NCBI GenBank assembly: GCA_040757775.1
Contig: JBFLWQ010000028.1
Coordinates: 1 to 37,471 of the forward strand
Source: Thermodesulfobacteriota bacterium
Lineage (GTDB): Bacteria > Desulfobacterota > UBA8473
Reading direction: 5' to 3'
DNA: 37,471 bases
Below the pieces are notes generated by a model. It saw only the letters and a list, made by a program, of their open reading frames with translations. It was not told where the DNA came from and ran no database searches. The stretch's first letter is position 1; each line of letters opens with the position of its first letter. A program made the translations under genes and the position numbers. Positions 1 through 8,211 of this stretch are shown piece by piece.

Positions 1-1
1 C

Positions 2-91
2 AGGACGATTCAGGAGATTTTAGGACACTGGCATGTAAATACAACCATGATTTACACACATATGTTATGCGGAAGAAACCAACTGAGATAA
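2..91 (+). CDS. Tyrosine recombinase/integrase, C-terminal fragment (cut by window edge)
   Basis: Reading from base 2, the frame gives about 29 codons ending in TAA at 89-91. It contains the end of a tyrosine recombinase catalytic domain: an L-G-H box (H at 26-28) followed by T-T-M-I-Y-T-H with the nucleophile-type Tyr at 53-55. This His-then-Tyr spacing and wording is typical of integron-type and phage-like integrases, which cut and rejoin DNA through a 3'-phosphotyrosine. The tail after Y-T-H is short and does not match the usual integron integrase ending, so the gene may be diverged. The rest lies left of the window, so whether it is intact cannot be judged. It is on the same strand as the catabolic genes that follow, after a non-coding gap of about 460 bases. 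Confidence 0.75.
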   Translation, partial: RTIQEILGHWHVNTTMIYTHMLCGRNQLR

Positions 92-465
92 GGAGTTCCG
101 TGAACACTTTGTGAGATTGTGTAAGATCAGATTCAACTATACCTGAATATACGCATGTTTATCAACTCATGCAAGAGAAATCAACACTTTTTTCTGCAGG
201 TATCCGTTTTAACCTGATCTGTCGAATTAGTTCACCCTGAAAAATTTCCTTTTCCGCTCCCTGGTATAATGTTTCATGAAAATACTTTATTAGATAAACA
301 GAATAAGACAAATCCATGGAATTCAAAATACCCTTGCGCAACAATAAAAAAATAAATTTATGTTCTTCCACTATCCCCTGCATGACTTGAATTACCTCTA
401 TTATCTGACTGATTAATCATACTTATCAAATGGAAAGTCCATTATTTCTTATACATAAATATTTC
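92..465. other. Intergenic region, no convincing gene
   Basis: This AT-rich stretch separates the recombinase fragment from the TetR promoter. A 73-codon frame on the - strand (383 down to 162) has no recognisable domain and only a weak, distant AGAGG upstream of its ATG. It also overlaps a 28-bp sequence (226-253) that recurs at 32306-32333, which argues for a dispersed repeat and not a gene. I see no RNA gene here. Confidence 0.4.
226..253 (+). repeat. Dispersed 28-bp repeat, copy 1
   Basis: Matches 32306-32333 at 25 of 28 positions. The common core is ATTAGTTCA followed by TGAAAAATT and CCTTTT. The second copy sits next to a palindromic hairpin between convergent genes; this copy is beside the recombinase remnant. 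The two are 32 kb apart and in unrelated contexts, so a short dispersed element or remnant is the simplest reading. Confidence 0.5.
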
Positions 466-494
466 TTGACAAGGCGTCCAGTTAATATTATAAA
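466..494 (+). promoter_or_regulatory. Sigma-70-type promoter for the TetR-led operon
   Basis: A perfect -35 TTGACA (466-471), a 17-bp spacer and a -10 TATAAA (489-494) lie about 55 bp before the GTG start of the TetR gene at 549. This is the best consensus promoter in the left half and probably drives the regulator and the same-strand SBP genes behind it. Confidence 0.7.
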
Positions 495-525
495 TTGACC
501 AAATATTACTGATTGTACAGTCAAT
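494..525. promoter_or_regulatory. Candidate operator at the TetR transcription start
   Basis: Inverted arms ATTGAC (494-499) and GTCAAT (520-525) enclose a second inner inverted pair, ACTG (508-511) and CAGT (518-521). The block lies from the -10 box to just after the expected transcription start, the place where TetR-family repressors commonly bind to control their own gene. Binding by the adjacent regulator is inferred. Confidence 0.4.
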
Positions 526-548
526 CTAATTTACTCAAAGGTGACATC

Positions 549-1280
549 GTGTCTACAAAAGACAAAATTATGAGGGCGGCAAAAAAACTGTTTTGTGAAA
601 AGGGATATCATGCCACCTCTCTCAAGGATCTGGCGAAAGAAATAGGGACAACTACAAGCATCATCTATTACTACTTCAACAGTAAAGAGGAACTTCTAGT
701 ACGGATATACGAGCTAGAACTCGAGGAGTCAATAGATGGTTTGTTGAAAATAGCCCACTCTAAGATACCTACAACTAAAAAAATGGCCGACATCATCAAA
801 TACTGTGCGAAATACAATATGGAAAAACAATCTTGGGCGAAGATATTTTTCGAAGAGGAATCTGCACTTCCAAGTAATTTTCAAAAATTGATACAGAATA
901 AAAAACGACAATATAACAAAGTATTCGAGGATATATACTCTGACGGTGTAAAGGAAGGGGTATTTAAGCCAACACCAAACCTGAGGGTCATTGTGAATTC
1001 TATTCTTGGAATGTATATTTGGGCATATAAATGGTATAGGCCCGACAGGGGGGACGACCCTGAAAAGATTGCTCAACAGATGGCAGATATTTTATTAGAA
1101 GGCTACACGATCTCGAAAAGAAAATATCTGGATCAAGAACAAGAGGTCACTTCCCCTGGCACAGAAATGGAAACGTTATCTAGTCCTGATCGTAAAATTG
1201 AAGAAGTACTTGATAAAATTCAAACCCTTACCTCAATGACGGAATCGTTAGCTGAAAAATTAGATGTTATTCGCTCATAA
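549..1280 (+). CDS. TetR/AcrR-family transcriptional regulator with C-terminal coiled extension
   Basis: A 243-residue regulator. The N-terminal 50 residues are a typical TetR DNA-binding domain: an R-A-A-K-K-L-F helix, G-Y-H-A-T-S, then a helix-turn-helix ending in I-Y-Y-Y-F-N-S-K-E-E-L-L. The middle is a divergent ligand-binding domain of unknown ligand. After about residue 190 there is a polar extension of roughly 55 residues rich in Glu, Lys and heptad-like Leu/Ile, longer than the usual 190-210-residue TetR protein. I place the start at the GTG at 549 because AAAGGTGA precedes it at good spacing; an in-frame TTG at 513 has no ribosome site and overlaps the candidate operator. It heads a same-strand run of SBP and catabolic genes and so probably controls them. 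Confidence 0.85.
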   Translation: MSTKDKIMRAAKKLFCEKGYHATSLKDLAKEIGTTTSIIYYYFNSKEELLVRIYELELEESIDGLLKIAHSKIPTTKKMADIIKYCAKYNMEKQSWAKIFFEEESALPSNFQKLIQNKKRQYNKVFEDIYSDGVKEGVFKPTPNLRVIVNSILGMYIWAYKWYRPDRGDDPEKIAQQMADILLEGYTISKRKYLDQEQEVTSPGTEMETLSSPDRKIEEVLDKIQTLTSMTESLAEKLDVIRS

Positions 1281-1402
1281 CTGAGGAAGTCCAAACCAAA
1301 ATAAACCGGCTTTTAGATAAAAAGAATTGCTATGCTGAGTTTGAGCTGGGTTGAAAACAATTTTTTTCGGCTTATCGTAACTAACGGAGGTTGAATATAA
1401 AA

Positions 1403-2608
1403 ATGAATAGAAGGGTCTTCGTGGCAATTACATTGATGGGAATTATTTTTTTCATTAACAGCTTAATCAGTCAGGCCAAAGATTTGAGGGGTGTTACGGA
1501 TACAACGATAAAGATCGGGGCTATATTGGATCAAACAGGGCCTATTGCAGGGGATACAACAGTGCTGGTAGCCGAAAGCTTCAGAAATTACATGAGACAT
1601 ATCAACGATAAGGGCGGAATATTAGGAAGGAAAATACAGGTGATAGTTGAGGATGACCACTATTCCATTCCCGCGGGGATAGCTGCCTTTAAGAAGCTCC
1701 TCTTCAGAGATGAGATATTTGCCCTGTTTGGGCCTGCCAACATAGGGGGAGCAAGGGCACTCTTTGGACAGATAGAAAAACTGAAGGTTCCCAACTTGAG
1801 CGGAGCCCCTGATGAGGCTCAGGTGGATCCGTTAAAAAGGCATATATTTCTACCCTTCAATCCATACCGCGATCAGTTTGGAGCAATTTTAGATTATATT
1901 ATAAATGATCTCAAAGCCAAAAATATCAATGTAACATTTGTATATTTCGAAGGAGAATCGGGCAAGGTAGCCCTTAGATCAGTCCAGAAATGGGCCAAAT
2001 TTTTCAACTTTAGCCTCAACACAGAGGTACTAAACCTGGGCGCCCTTGATGCTACTTCCCAGGTGTTGAGCATCAAAAAGAATAAGCCAACCCATATCCT
2101 GATACACCTTACTTCTTATGGTGCTGTGGCATTACTCAGAGATTTAAAGAAATTTGATCTTAACATTCCCGTTTATGGAAGCCTTTTCTCATGTACAGAG
2201 GATACAGTAAGGATGGGAGGCAGTGCATCGAAGAATTATATAGGTGCTCATCCTTACTCTTCCTGGTACGATGAGGGAAAGGGTGTGGAAGAGATGAGAA
2301 GGATCACTCTCAAGTATAAACCTGGCACTGAGATGCCATATCGCAACAAGATGTATACCGTAGGCTGGGTCATAGGTGCCATTTTTTATGAAGCTATAAA
2401 TAGGACTGGAAGAGATCTAAGTAGTGAAGGTATGGTAACTGCACTGGAAAGTATAAGAGATATGGATACAGGAGGGCTTTCCGGCCCGATCAGTTTTTCC
2501 CCTACCAACCATCAAGGGATACATCGTACAAGGCTTTACAGAGGCGATCCGGAAAGCGGGAAACTTGTCCCAATTACGGATTGGAAAAAGACCCCGGAAA
2601 TAAAATGA
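1403..2608 (+). CDS. Branched-chain amino acid-type ABC substrate-binding protein (SBP 1)
   Basis: Periplasmic binding protein of the LivK/Leu-Ile-Val-binding type (type I periplasmic fold), 401 residues from the ATG at 1403. The N-terminus is a Sec signal peptide with basic M-N-R-R, a hydrophobic core and a likely type I cleavage after S-Q-A; no lipobox Cys. The mature part opens with R-G-V-T-D-T-T-I-K-I-G and D-Q-T-G-P, has N-D-K-G-G-I then G-R-K-I and E-D-D-H-Y-S-I-P, and ends with a D-T-G-G-L-S-G-P-I box near the C-terminus. GGAGG at 1386-1390 lies 12 bp before the ATG; a TTG at 1391 is too close to it to be a good start. No permease or ATPase partner is nearby. The ligand cannot be predicted; the family takes up amino acids, aromatic acids and other organic acids. 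Confidence 0.88.
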   Translation: MNRRVFVAITLMGIIFFINSLISQAKDLRGVTDTTIKIGAILDQTGPIAGDTTVLVAESFRNYMRHINDKGGILGRKIQVIVEDDHYSIPAGIAAFKKLLFRDEIFALFGPANIGGARALFGQIEKLKVPNLSGAPDEAQVDPLKRHIFLPFNPYRDQFGAILDYIINDLKAKNINVTFVYFEGESGKVALRSVQKWAKFFNFSLNTEVLNLGALDATSQVLSIKKNKPTHILIHLTSYGAVALLRDLKKFDLNIPVYGSLFSCTEDTVRMGGSASKNYIGAHPYSSWYDEGKGVEEMRRITLKYKPGTEMPYRNKMYTVGWVIGAIFYEAINRTGRDLSSEGMVTALESIRDMDTGGLSGPISFSPTNHQGIHRTRLYRGDPESGKLVPITDWKKTPEIK

Positions 2609-2633
2609 GGACTATGTTATTTAGGGGACCCTG

Positions 2634-2817
2634 GTGTCTACAGTTGTGTTAATGAGAGCTGCAAAGAAATTGGGGGTTCAAGCTTCTCAAGAATTATGAT
2701 ACCGATGGACTTCTTGTACCTGTCACATTCAGTTCTCAAAACCATAGAGGCGGGAATGCATCAAAGATTTACAGATCCGACCCAGTCAGTGGAAAATACA
2801 AGGCTTTAACAGGATAA
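2634..2817 (+). pseudogene. Decayed C-terminal remnant of another SBP gene
   Basis: Between SBP 1 and SBP 2 the frame at 2692-2817 encodes 41 residues and a stop that match the C-terminal end of the neighbouring SBPs: an N-Y-D-T-D-G-L-L-V-P-V-T-F box (compare F-D-T-G-G-I-S-G-P-I-T), then N-H-R-G-G, K-I-Y-R-S-D-P and a K-Y-K-A-L-T-G end. Just upstream (2634-2693), in another frame, V-L-M-R-A-A-K-K-L resembles the K-R-A-G-(R/K)-(D/N)-L segment that precedes this box in intact copies. No start or N-terminal part is visible, and the two parts are frame-shifted with a deletion between them. It is best read as the debris of a former tandem copy. Confidence 0.75.
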
Positions 2818-2907
2818 AGAAAGTCAGAGTAGTTATTACATATCTACGAAAGGAGAAACCAATAAAAGATATCAACTGTTTTATTTAACGAAGGAGGAGG
2901 AACGATT

Positions 2908-4116
2908 ATGCAAAAGAGAGGGGTAATTTTAGTGATAATAGCAACTGTAATCTTTTCAGTCGCTCTTGTCAGTCTCCCCAGCTATGGCGGGTCGTCAAGA
3001 GGAATTACTGACACTACAATTAAAGTGGGGGGGATCTGGGACTTTACAGGTCCAGTTTCAAACATCATGACTCCTGTATGTGATGGAACCAGAACCTATA
3101 TCAGACATATCAATGATCAGGGTGGAATTAACGGGAGGAAGATTAAGTACATCCTGGAGGATGACCGTTATATCATACCTGCCGCTCTGGCAGCATTTAA
3201 GAAACTGGTATACAGAGACGAGATCTTTGCACTTTTAGGACCTGGTTCTACCGGTGAGGCGAAAACCTTGATGAGCAAAATAATGAAAGAGGGGCTTCCC
3301 ACAATCCCTTGTGCTGCGGATAAAGATCTTCTTGATCCTTATCGGCGGTACATTTTTGGACCCATTGCTACATATGAGCATCAGACAGGGGTCCTCCTTG
3401 ATTGGATTGTTCAGAAATCAAAACCCAGGAAGCCCAAGATAGTCTGTCTTGTTGCTGACGTAGCCGCTAAAGCCCCATTTTTAGACGGTATCCAGAAGTG
3501 GGCAAAGTTTTTTGACCTGGATGTTCCGGTTGTAATGACTCCGGTAGGCAATCTGGATTTTACTTCCGAGATATTGATTATAAAAAGGGAAAATCCGGAT
3601 TATGTGATACCGTTTCTCGTTATCCCTGCTATCGGTGCTCTCATCAGGGACTCTAAGAAGCTAGGGCTTAATTGCAAGGTATATGCGACGTATTCAGGCA
3701 CCAGTGAAGATGTTCTCAATATAGCAGGAAAGGTAGCTGATAATTTCTATGGGGTCCACTTCTTCAGCTCGTGGTATGATGACAACCCGGGAATGGCTGA
3801 GCTAAGAAAGGTAACGCTTCATTATCATCCTGGAACAGAGAAACCTTATAGGTCTAAAAATTTTACTATAGGGTGGATCATAGCCAAACTGTTTCACGAA
3901 GGGTTAAAGAGAGCAGGTAGAGACCTGGATAATGAGAAACTGATAGATGCATTAGAGACCTTAAGAGATTTTGATACTGGAGGCATATCCGGTCCGATTA
4001 CCATTACCCCGAAAAGTCATGAAGTAGTGAAATACGAAAGGATCTACAATGGCGATCCAGCAACGCAGAAACTCATCCCGATTAGCGATTGGAGAGATGT
4101 GCCGAAAATCAAATAA
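2908..4116 (+). CDS. Branched-chain amino acid-type ABC substrate-binding protein (SBP 2)
   Basis: 402 residues, starting at an ATG behind a strong AAGGAGGAGG site. A Sec signal peptide (M-Q-K-R, long hydrophobic core, P-S-Y-G-G end) is followed by the same landmarks as its paralogues: R-G-I-T-D-T-T-I-K-V-G, D-F-T-G-P, N-D-Q-G-G-I-N-G-R-K-I, E-D-D-R-Y-I-I-P, S-S-W-Y-D in the middle and F-D-T-G-G-I-S-G-P-I at the end. It is a soluble periplasmic solute receptor in Gram-negative terms. It stands directly before the glycyl radical enzyme on the same strand (about 150 bp gap), so its ligand may be the substrate of that enzyme or a relative; this is inference from position only. Confidence 0.88.
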   Translation: MQKRGVILVIIATVIFSVALVSLPSYGGSSRGITDTTIKVGGIWDFTGPVSNIMTPVCDGTRTYIRHINDQGGINGRKIKYILEDDRYIIPAALAAFKKLVYRDEIFALLGPGSTGEAKTLMSKIMKEGLPTIPCAADKDLLDPYRRYIFGPIATYEHQTGVLLDWIVQKSKPRKPKIVCLVADVAAKAPFLDGIQKWAKFFDLDVPVVMTPVGNLDFTSEILIIKRENPDYVIPFLVIPAIGALIRDSKKLGLNCKVYATYSGTSEDVLNIAGKVADNFYGVHFFSSWYDDNPGMAELRKVTLHYHPGTEKPYRSKNFTIGWIIAKLFHEGLKRAGRDLDNEKLIDALETLRDFDTGGISGPITITPKSHEVVKYERIYNGDPATQKLIPISDWRDVPKIK

Positions 4117-4269
4117 AGTTTACAGGGATAAGGGAAAAAACACGACATTTTCGATTAGCAAATATAATTTTAAAAATTGCCCCTGCAAGTGATAGGGGTG
4201 AACTGAGAATAACTCATTGAATGTTTTTCGTATTGCGGTACCTGTAATTTTTTGAAAGGAGGGAATACC

Positions 4270-6690
4270 ATGAACGAGAGAATTCGAACCTTACAAGAGA
4301 ATGTAGTGATAAAGGCCCACAGGAATGTTACTCGAGGCATGAAAAAGGAAGAGGATGATGCTCCTTTTCGACGAGAGCTGAATGTAAAGCTCTGCCTTGA
4401 ACGAGCACGTTTGCTGACCGAGTCCTACAAGGAGACCGAAGGTGAACCCATGGTAACAAGGAGGGCAAAGGGTCTTACAAAGATTCTTGAAGTAATGACC
4501 CTTTTCATACAGCCCCAGGAGCTCATCGTGGGGAACTATGCAAGTAGGCCTGATTGTGTGACGCACTACCCTGATCTTCAGTGGAGGTGGATAGAAAAAG
4601 CAGTGAACAACGGATATAAAGATATTCTCAGCGAGGGTGAGAAGGAAGAGCTGCGAACGATACACAAGTACTGGAAGAGCAGGGCAGTACACGGCATGGA
4701 GCGACCCCTTCTTCCTGAGGACATCCAACCATACTGGTCATTTAATGGTACCTTGTACTGGGCATATAACTGGGCTATTGCTACACCCAATTACGAGAAG
4801 GTTTTTCGCATAGGCATAAAAGGCATAAGAAAAGAAGTTGAAGACAAGTTACAAAAGATAAAAAAAGAGTTTTCGGAGAATACTATAAATGGCAAAGAGT
4901 ACGTTGAAAAAAAGACATTCCTGGAGTCCGTTATTATAACGATGAATGCTTTTACCAGGTGGGCTTTGAGGTATTCTGAGTTAGCGAGAAACCTCGCTAA
5001 GGTTGAAGAAGACGCGAAGAGAAAGGATGAACTGGAAAGTATTGGAGACATATGCAGTTGGGTATCTGAGAATCCGCCCAGGATGCTTCATGATGCAATA
5101 CAGCTCTTCTGGTTTATTCATTTGATTGTTGACTATATTGAGGTACCCCTGGTAGGTTCTGGCATAAGATTTGATACGGCTTTCTATCCCTTTTATGAAA
5201 AAGATGTAAATAAAGGGATAATCACTCGAGAGGGTGCTCAGGAGTTAGTGGAGTGTCTGTGGCTTAAGTTCCTGGAGACAGGATTTCTCCATCCGCCCAT
5301 ATGGTCGGGTGGAGGCGGAGGCGGCCTTGGATGGCAGACTCTTTCCATAGGGGGTGTCAATTCCGATGGTGAGGACGTTACCAATGAGATGAGCTATATA
5401 GTTCTGGATGCAATAAAGTCTGCTCGCTCAATACAGCCTGCACTTGCTCTGAGATGGCATGAAAAAACACCGAGAGAGCTTATGCTCAAGGCAATTGATG
5501 TCATAAGTACGGGAGTCGCCCAGCCAGCACTATTTAACGACAATGCTATTATCCCCAGGTATCTGGAAGCGGGGATTCCCCTGGAAGAGGCTCGAGGCTA
5601 TTCCATCAATAACTGCATGTATCCTATCATCCCTGGCAAAAACATCAATTACCGTACTGCCGCTGCGGGGCTCATAATGTTGCCTAAATGTCTTGAATTA
5701 GCCCTCAATAGAGGAAGGGATATGAAAACAGGGCAGCTGATAAGCATTGAGACTCCTGATCCTTCTACATTTACATCGATTGAGGATATAAAGGATGTCG
5801 TTTTACAACACTACAGTTTTTATTGCCATAAAGCTTTTGCGATCTGTGACGTTGCAGACGCCCTTTACGAGGAGTATCTACCACGTCCTTTTCTGTCCGC
5901 CCTCCTGGATGGTTGTGTAGAAAGGGCAGAGGATTTGGCGAAGTGGAGCTACTTACCATGGAGGACTTTGCAGGTCCTTGGGGGGATTAATGTAGTGGAT
6001 TCGCTGGCAGCGGTTAAGAAGTTTGTTTTTGAGGAGAAGAAGTTGAGTATTGCAGAGTTGATTGATATTCTCAAGAGTAATTGGGAAGGTAAGGAAGATG
6101 TACGCATGATGTTTATCAATGAGGCTCCTAAGTTTGGGAATGACGATGATTCTGTTGATTTGATTGCCAGGGATCTGTTATACAGAGTAACCGAGGAAAC
6201 GAAGAAGTACAAGACATATCATGGGCTTCCAGGTTGTGTAGATGGGAGTGTAGCTTCGACCCCTTATGCATATTCCGTAGCTACATGGGCTACACCTGAT
6301 GGTAGGAAGGCGGGGGATGCCTTTCATGATGGGACTATATCCCCTGAGAGTGGAATGGACAAGAAGGGGCCAACGGCTGCACTGAAGTCGATTTCAAAGG
6401 TGGACCCTTTAAAATCATGGAACCATCTGTATAATCAGTCATTCCTGCCTCAGTTCTTAAAGGGAGATAATGCGAATGTCTTTGCTGATTATCTCAATAC
6501 ATGGGGGGAGTTAGGTATTCACCATATTCAATTTAATGCTGTTGGTAAGGATGAGATGCTGGATGCTCAAGTACATCCTGAGAAACATTCTAATTTGATA
6601 GTGAGAGTCGCTGGATATTCTGCCTACTTTATTGACCTCAGTAAGGGCCTACAGGATGAGATCATAAAGAGGACCGAACAGTGCTTTTAG
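4270..6690 (+). CDS. Glycyl radical enzyme of the pyruvate formate-lyase family, unknown substrate
   Basis: 806 residues, the usual length for the PFL/decarboxylase/dehydratase-type family. The glycyl radical loop R-V-A-G-Y-S-A-Y-F is close to the C-terminus (Gly at residue 782, codon 6613-6615). The active-site Cys is at residue 449 (codon 5614-5616), in I-N-N-C-M-Y-P after E-A-R-G-Y. In most dehydratase and decarboxylase members this box reads G-C-V-E; here the Gly is Asn and the Glu is Tyr, so the chemistry may differ. A run of six Gly in W-S-G-G-G-G-G-G-L-G-W lies about 90 residues before the Cys. I use the ATG at 4270 with AAAGGAGGG six bases upstream. No radical SAM activase is next to it, so activation must come from elsewhere in the genome. 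Family certain, reaction unknown. Confidence 0.9.
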   Translation: MNERIRTLQENVVIKAHRNVTRGMKKEEDDAPFRRELNVKLCLERARLLTESYKETEGEPMVTRRAKGLTKILEVMTLFIQPQELIVGNYASRPDCVTHYPDLQWRWIEKAVNNGYKDILSEGEKEELRTIHKYWKSRAVHGMERPLLPEDIQPYWSFNGTLYWAYNWAIATPNYEKVFRIGIKGIRKEVEDKLQKIKKEFSENTINGKEYVEKKTFLESVIITMNAFTRWALRYSELARNLAKVEEDAKRKDELESIGDICSWVSENPPRMLHDAIQLFWFIHLIVDYIEVPLVGSGIRFDTAFYPFYEKDVNKGIITREGAQELVECLWLKFLETGFLHPPIWSGGGGGGLGWQTLSIGGVNSDGEDVTNEMSYIVLDAIKSARSIQPALALRWHEKTPRELMLKAIDVISTGVAQPALFNDNAIIPRYLEAGIPLEEARGYSINNCMYPIIPGKNINYRTAAAGLIMLPKCLELALNRGRDMKTGQLISIETPDPSTFTSIEDIKDVVLQHYSFYCHKAFAICDVADALYEEYLPRPFLSALLDGCVERAEDLAKWSYLPWRTLQVLGGINVVDSLAAVKKFVFEEKKLSIAELIDILKSNWEGKEDVRMMFINEAPKFGNDDDSVDLIARDLLYRVTEETKKYKTYHGLPGCVDGSVASTPYAYSVATWATPDGRKAGDAFHDGTISPESGMDKKGPTAALKSISKVDPLKSWNHLYNQSFLPQFLKGDNANVFADYLNTWGELGIHHIQFNAVGKDEMLDAQVHPEKHSNLIVRVAGYSAYFIDLSKGLQDEIIKRTEQCF

Positions 6691-6728
6691 TGCATGGTTA
6701 AACGACAGCAGAAATGAGTTTGCTCTTT

Positions 6729-6761
6729 GGTGGTATGAGGGTCATCTCATACCACCTTTTT
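6729..6761 (+). terminator. Rho-independent terminator after the glycyl radical enzyme
   Basis: A perfect 11-bp stem (GGTGGTATGAG at 6729-6739 and CTCATACCACC at 6746-6756) with a 6-base loop is followed at once by five T. It lies 39 bp after the enzyme stop and before the ferredoxin, so it should end or attenuate the upstream transcript. Confidence 0.88.
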
Positions 6762-6835
6762 ACAATAAGGCTCTGACGGAAGAAGATTCAAATTTTTAAT
6801 CATACTCGATCAAAATTTTAAGGAACGGAGACGGT

Positions 6836-7054
6836 ATGGCTAAGGGAAGTGTAATAATCAGTAAGGATTTCTGTATGGGTTGTGGATACTGCGTTGAGTT
6901 CTGTAATAAAAAATCTTTAACAATATCCCAGGAAAACTATACATCTCAAGGGTTCATGCTTGCTGAATTTACAGAACCAGAATCATGCAATGCCTGTGGT
7001 TTATGCGTTAAGATGTGTCCTCATTTTGCAATTGAAGTCTATAAGTTAACTTAA
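6836..7054 (+). CDS. 2[4Fe-4S] ferredoxin, delta subunit of the 2-oxoacid oxidoreductase
   Basis: 72 residues with two four-cysteine clusters: C13-x2-C16-x2-C19-x3-C23 and C51-x2-C54-x2-C57-x3-C61-Pro. The last Cys of the first set is followed by Asn-Lys in place of the usual Pro. In this oxidoreductase family the small subunit carries electrons from the thiamine diphosphate site to external ferredoxin. The ATG is preceded by ACGGAG. It is separated from the alpha subunit by only 13 bp, so the two are cotranscribed. The order delta-alpha-beta-gamma is a standard arrangement for 2-oxoglutarate and branched-chain 2-oxoacid enzymes. Confidence 0.88.
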   Translation: MAKGSVIISKDFCMGCGYCVEFCNKKSLTISQENYTSQGFMLAEFTEPESCNACGLCVKMCPHFAIEVYKLT

Positions 7055-7067
7055 CGAAGGGGATAAT

Positions 7068-8162
7068 ATGGAAGATATTATTTTTATCGACGGTAACGAG
7101 GCGGTTGGATGGGGAGCTTTAGCAGCTGGCTGTGATGCCTTCTACGGTTATCCTGTTACGCCACAAAACAATATTGGAGAATGGTTTGCCAGGGAGTTTC
7201 CAAAAAGGGGTAAGGTATTTGCGCAGACATCCTCTGAGGTTGCATCAATTAACTGGCTTCTGGGTGGAGCAACGGTTGGAGGGAGGGTAATAACATCTAC
7301 TTCGGGCCCTGGTTGGCCTTTAATGCAAGAGACGATATCTCACATTGTAAATTGTGAGGTCCCATGTGTGATCGTCCTGGTTCAAAGAGGTGGTCCGGGG
7401 CAGGGAACGACACGACATGGTCAAATGGATTATGCCAGTGCAACCTTAGGTGGTGGAAATGGTGGATACAAGAATATCGTTCTTGCACCATATTCCGCAC
7501 AGGAAGTTCATGACTTAGTCCAGATCGCTTTTCATCTCGCAGACAAGTATCGTAATCCTGTAGTTGTTCTCAGTGATGGAATTATAGGTACTACCATGGA
7601 ACCAGTCGAGCTGAGAAGTTTGGAGTTTGAAGAACTTCCTGAAAAGGATTGGGCACTAAGGGGTAGAGGAAAACAAAAGGGAAAGAAGAGAAATTTACTA
7701 AGCTGCGGACAAGGGTTAATGCCAACACCCAGAAACCCTAGTTATCTTGCCCTCTTAAATACCCTAAACGACAAGTTCAATAAAATGGAGAGAGAAGAAG
7801 TACTCTCCGAAAGCCATAATCTGGACGATGCAGAGCTGGTTGTGGTTTCCTATGGTTACTCTGCCAGAGTTTCCATAGAAGCAATGTGGCTGGCAAGAGC
7901 GGAAGATTTGAAAGTAGGCATGATACGCCCTATTACAGTATGGCCATTTCCTTATGATGTAATTAGATCAGAATATAAAAAAGGGAAAAAATTCCTGGTG
8001 GTTGAGGATTCCTTAGGTCAGATGCTTGTTGACGTAAGGATGGCGTGTGACTATGAAACAGAGATTGGTTTAATTAGCTGTCTGGACAGACATGAAGAGA
8101 GGGAGGGAGGGGTAATTTTCCCAGAGAAGGTCCTTCAAAAAATAAAAATGATGCTTGCTTAA
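7068..8162 (+). CDS. 2-oxoacid:ferredoxin oxidoreductase, alpha subunit (KorA/VorB-like)
   Basis: 364 residues. The pyrimidine-binding domain starts with I-D-G-N-E-A-V-G-W-G-A-L and Y-G-Y-P-V-T-P-Q-N-N-I, then Q-T-S-S-E-V-A-S-I-N and T-S-T-S-G-P-G-W, all hallmarks of this family. The second half (from about residue 240) has the transketolase C-terminal-like fold with V-V-S-Y-G-Y-S-A-R and R-P-I-T-V-W-P-F-P. The complex oxidatively decarboxylates a 2-oxoacid with CoA to an acyl-CoA, CO2 and reduced ferredoxin, or runs in reverse. Its closest look is to the KorA/VorB type and not the long single-chain pyruvate enzyme. Substrate specificity cannot be read from sequence alone. It follows the ferredoxin and precedes the beta subunit by 49 bp. 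Confidence 0.9.
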   Translation: MEDIIFIDGNEAVGWGALAAGCDAFYGYPVTPQNNIGEWFAREFPKRGKVFAQTSSEVASINWLLGGATVGGRVITSTSGPGWPLMQETISHIVNCEVPCVIVLVQRGGPGQGTTRHGQMDYASATLGGGNGGYKNIVLAPYSAQEVHDLVQIAFHLADKYRNPVVVLSDGIIGTTMEPVELRSLEFEELPEKDWALRGRGKQKGKKRNLLSCGQGLMPTPRNPSYLALLNTLNDKFNKMEREEVLSESHNLDDAELVVVSYGYSARVSIEAMWLARAEDLKVGMIRPITVWPFPYDVIRSEYKKGKKFLVVEDSLGQMLVDVRMACDYETEIGLISCLDRHEEREGGVIFPEKVLQKIKMMLA

Positions 8163-8211
8163 TTATTAATATCAAAATGTAATTATAGCAATTAATGGAG
8201 AGAAAAGAACT

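Noticed and set aside
162-383. 73-codon - strand frame as a possible gene
   Set aside because: No recognisable domain, weak ribosome site, and it overlaps a dispersed repeat (226-253).
4180-4198. CCCCT/AGGGG hairpin before the glycyl radical enzyme
   Set aside because: A five-base stem is too short to support a riboswitch or attenuator call.
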